From JAUIAI01 sp050633665 (lineage in GTDB: Bacteria > Pseudomonadota > Gammaproteobacteria > Burkholderiales > Burkholderiaceae_E), in the NCBI GenBank assembly GCA_050633665.1, contig JBOEGY010000005.1:186001-250000 (forward strand): a DNA stretch of 64,000 nt, in the 5' to 3' direction. Positions 61,849 through 64,000 of the stretch are shown here, in pieces (position 1 is the first letter of the stretch; every line of letters starts with the position of its first letter). Under the pieces are notes generated by a model. It did not search any database and had not been told where the DNA came from. It was given only the letters and a program-made list of their open reading frames with translations. The position numbers and the translations under genes were made by a program.

Positions 61849-62253
61849 ATGTTTAAACTCTCGGTGCGTGATCACTTCATGATTGCCCATAGCTTCAAAG
61901 GTCAGGTGTTCGGGCCAGCCCAGCGTTTGCATGGTGCTACCTATGTGGTCGATCTTGAGTTGCGACGACCCGAATTGGACGAAGACGGTCTGGTGGTCGA
62001 CATCGGTCTTGCCAGCGAAGTCTTGTCTTCAGAGCTGGCCAAACTGAACTACCGCAATCTCGACGATGAGCCCGCCTTGAGCGGCAAAAACACCACGACT
62101 GAGTTTTTGGCCAGAGAGTTGTTTAATCGTATTCGCGAGCGCTGGCTGGCTGGCGATCTCGGGCCTGGTGCCATCGGTTTGAGTGAGCTGTGCGTGACAC
62201 TGAATGAATCGCATGTGGCCTGGGCCAGCTACGAAGGGGAACTTTCTGCCTGA
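61849..62253 (+). CDS. 6-pyruvoyl-tetrahydropterin synthase/QueD-like protein with altered active site
   Basis: This 134-residue T-fold protein of the PTPS/6-carboxytetrahydropterin synthase family has conserved features: the first zinc His in MIAHSF (His14), a second in RLHGATYVVDLEL (His28), a T-x-E motif (NTTTEFLA) and the family C-terminus NESHVAWASYEG. Compared with QueD, the third zinc ligand of the usual HGH is Ala30, and the catalytic Cys four residues before the first H of HGH is Ala24. Thus neither the usual catalytic Cys nor the full three-His zinc site is present; His9 might replace one ligand. It may act on a pterin-like or other substrate with new chemistry. ATG 61849 is chosen because the family begins there. 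Confidence 0.82.
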   Translation: MFKLSVRDHFMIAHSFKGQVFGPAQRLHGATYVVDLELRRPELDEDGLVVDIGLASEVLSSELAKLNYRNLDDEPALSGKNTTTEFLARELFNRIRERWLAGDLGPGAIGLSELCVTLNESHVAWASYEGELSA

Positions 62254-63316
62254 ATCGCCAATCGGCCGGGTATTGCATTTTGTGGTTCCTGGCCACCTGA
62301 CCACCCGAACCGGTGGCTATCACTATGACCGGCGCATGATCAGCGAACTGCGCCGTCTGGGCTGGTCCGTGCAATTGCATGAACTCGACCACGGTTTCCC
62401 CGAGCCCGACGCGCAGGCCTTGCAGGCGGCCGGCCGCGTCTTTGCCAGTCTTCCTGATGGCCAACAGGTCGTGGTGGACGGCCTGGCTTTTGCGTGCCTG
62501 CCGCAGCTCATGGCCGAGCACCGCCGGCGCCTGAAATTGCTGGCGCTGATTCATCACCCGCTGGCGCAGGAAACCGGTCTGTCTCCGGCGCGCCGGAAGA
62601 CCTTGTTTGAAAGCGAGAAACAAGCGCTTGCTGCGGCGACTGGCATCATCGTGACCAGCGACTTCACTGCTGACGAATTACTCGGCTATGGGATTGAGCG
62701 CGACCAGATAAGCGTCGTGCGCCCGGGCGTAGACTTGATGGAGCAAGCCGCCGGTTCCGGCACTGGGCCGACCCGTTTGCTATGCGTGGGCACGGTGACG
62801 CCACGCAAGTGTCATCATGAGCTGGTCAGGGCGCTTAATCCGTTGGCCGGACTCGCCTGGCGACTCGATTGTGTCGGTAGTCTGGATCGGGCTGCCGACC
62901 ATGCTCAAACCGTGTTGGATCAAATTACGCGGTCCGGTCTAAATGACAGAATAACCATGCACGGCGAGTTGGCGGATGCAGCACTCGCCGGTCTCTATCA
63001 TCAGGCCGATTTATTGGTGATGGCGTCAGCTTACGAGGGATACGGAATGGTCTATGACGAGGCAATCTCCTGTGGATTGCCGGTGGCTTCCACTCGTGTA
63101 GGAGCGGTTGAGCAAATCGTTCCTGCCGGTGCCCGCCGTCTGGTGCCTGCGCACGACACTGAAGCGATGACTGAAGTCTTGCGACCGTTACTGGATCCAG
63201 CCGCACGACAAGCAAACGGCGCTCTTACCGCGATGCGCTCAGCCGCTCGCGCGGCGCGCGCGGACCGTCGGTCCTGGCAACAAGCCGGCGATCAATTCGC
63301 CGCGGCAATCCAGTGA
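62204..63316 (+). CDS. glycosyltransferase family 4 protein
   Basis: This GT-B glycosyltransferase (up to 370 residues) has an N-terminal domain starting near HFVVPGHLTTRTGGYHYDRR and RPGVD at the domain junction. The donor-site region is CVGTVTPRKCHHELVRAL, and the E-x7-E motif is in YEGYGMVYDEAISCGLP. It transfers a sugar from a nucleotide sugar to a small molecule or lipid acceptor. The start is uncertain: ATG 62204 lies 50 bases inside the previous gene, while a TTG near 62273 would begin just at the conserved part. The GTG start of the methyltransferase overlaps its stop (GTGA, 63313-63316). Confidence 0.87.
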   Translation: MNRMWPGPATKGNFLPESPIGRVLHFVVPGHLTTRTGGYHYDRRMISELRRLGWSVQLHELDHGFPEPDAQALQAAGRVFASLPDGQQVVVDGLAFACLPQLMAEHRRRLKLLALIHHPLAQETGLSPARRKTLFESEKQALAAATGIIVTSDFTADELLGYGIERDQISVVRPGVDLMEQAAGSGTGPTRLLCVGTVTPRKCHHELVRALNPLAGLAWRLDCVGSLDRAADHAQTVLDQITRSGLNDRITMHGELADAALAGLYHQADLLVMASAYEGYGMVYDEAISCGLPVASTRVGAVEQIVPAGARRLVPAHDTEAMTEVLRPLLDPAARQANGALTAMRSAARAARADRRSWQQAGDQFAAAIQ

Positions 63317-64000
63317 GCGGATTCACCGATAGCTGGCTGGCATTGCGAGAGCCGGCTGATCAGCGAGCCCGAAACCTTGCGTTGGTGCAGGAGGTGCGCC
63401 GCTACTATGAGGCGCTACCATCGCTGCGAATCATGGATTTGGGCGCAGGTACTGGTTCGAATCTGCGCTTCATGGCGCCGCTGCTGGGGCACGGCCAACA
63501 ATGGTTGCTACTTGATCACGATGCGTCGTTACTGGCGCGTGCCGCTGATCGCATCCAGGCCTGGGCGCAGGCGAACGCCGCGACCGCCACGCCTACCGAG
63601 ACCGGGTGTGTGCTTAGTGCAGAGCACTTCAGCGCACGCGTCGAATGCCAGACAATTGATCTCGCACGCGAGATGCCGTCACTACCGTTTGAGCAGACGA
63701 ATCTTGTGACTGGTGCCGCTCTGCTTGATCTGGTCAGCTCGCAATGGTTAGGTGAGCTTGCCGGGCTTTGTGCTCAGCATCAATGTGCGGCCTTGTTTTC
63801 GCTGACTTTCGACGGTTCGATCAGATGGCAGCCGCGCCTGCCGCTGGATAGTCAGGTTAATCTCCTGCTGAACCGACATCAGCGCCAGGACAAAGGTTTT
63901 GGCATGGCGCTGGGCTCATCGGCGGTCACTGATTTTCACCGTGTCTTTGGTGGCTCAGGTTTTCGGTTGCTTCAGCGGTATTCCCCCTGGACAATCGGCG
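63313..64000 (+). CDS. class I SAM-dependent methyltransferase, C-terminally cut by the window
   Basis: This reading frame starts at GTG 63313, overlapping the GT4 stop, and is open to the end of the window (229 codons). Motif I is IMDLGAGTGSNLRFM (40-54) and the acidic motif lies in LLLDHD. The middle has TNLVTGAALLDLVSS. It fits a class I methyltransferase of the kind that acts on small molecules. It is part of the same tightly packed operon; further genes probably lie beyond the right edge. Confidence 0.8.
   Translation, partial: MSGFTDSWLALREPADQRARNLALVQEVRRYYEALPSLRIMDLGAGTGSNLRFMAPLLGHGQQWLLLDHDASLLARAADRIQAWAQANAATATPTETGCVLSAEHFSARVECQTIDLAREMPSLPFEQTNLVTGAALLDLVSSQWLGELAGLCAQHQCAALFSLTFDGSIRWQPRLPLDSQVNLLLNRHQRQDKGFGMALGSSAVTDFHRVFGGSGFRLLQRYSPWTIG

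Noticed and set aside
1..64000. CRISPR array, prophage, insertion sequence or integron
   Set aside because: No regularly spaced repeats, transposase, integrase, phage structural gene or paired terminal repeats could be seen by reading.

Overview
The window is GC-rich, densely coded proteobacterial chromosome with no gene-free stretch longer than about 230 bases. The organism is probably a beta- or gammaproteobacterium. The best clue is the minus-strand run AI-2E permease, hda, HAD phosphatase, pcnB, folK, deoxynucleoside kinase, with purM divergent to it. I recall this order from Burkholderiales and related Betaproteobacteria. TamA/TamB, PhoB/PhoR/Pst, ExbB/ExbD/TonB and many GSTs also fit a Gram-negative proteobacterium. 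No transposase, integrase, phage gene or CRISPR array is visible.

Layout. Bases 1-4,000 hold the first codons of queA (minus strand), a class II aldolase, tRNA-Leu(CAA), a tandem pair of Lin0512-family genes, an EamA exporter, a GST and a DUF3617 protein. Bases 4,000-12,000 hold an MBL-fold hydrolase and the phosphate-starvation locus pstS-pstC-pstA-pstB-phoU, facing phoB-phoR. Pho boxes precede both pstS and phoB. Bases 12,100-18,200 hold galE and the six-gene housekeeping operon named above. Bases 18,300-25,350 hold purM, tamA and tamB. Bases 25,350-31,750 hold a beta-hydroxyacid dehydrogenase, a small secreted protein, an alpha/beta hydrolase-OsmC fusion, a TauD-type dioxygenase, recQ and a ROK sugar kinase.

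Bases 31,900-38,350 form one long plus-strand series: otsB, a GH15 glucosidase/trehalase and otsA (trehalose synthesis with a possible trehalase inside), then exbB, exbD, a second exbD and tonB. Bases 38,400-51,800 are a mixed metabolic region: DUF2852, DUF2164, a GH16 lipoprotein, oligopeptidase B, a GMC oxidoreductase, a thioesterase, a second class II aldolase, an M20 amidohydrolase, a secreted unknown, two GSTs, a nitroreductase, an ICMT-like methyltransferase and a stand-alone response regulator. Bases 51,800-55,300 are an arsenic island (arsR-arsH-acr3 with a divergent MFS gene). Then come a cytochrome b561, a quinone-oxidoreductase-like MDR, an outer-membrane barrel and an FkbM methyltransferase.

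The right end (58,412-64,000, continuing past the edge) is the best candidate for an undescribed system. A sulfatase/LTA-synthase-like membrane enzyme and a CDP-alcohol phosphatidyltransferase are divergent, across 32 bases, from a tightly overlapping operon. That operon encodes a zinc-less MDR dehydrogenase, a 6-pyruvoyl-tetrahydropterin-synthase-like protein lacking canonical active-site residues, a family 4 glycosyltransferase and a SAM methyltransferase. Together they look like a pathway for a modified, perhaps lipid-linked or glycosylated, small molecule. The product cannot be read from the sequence.
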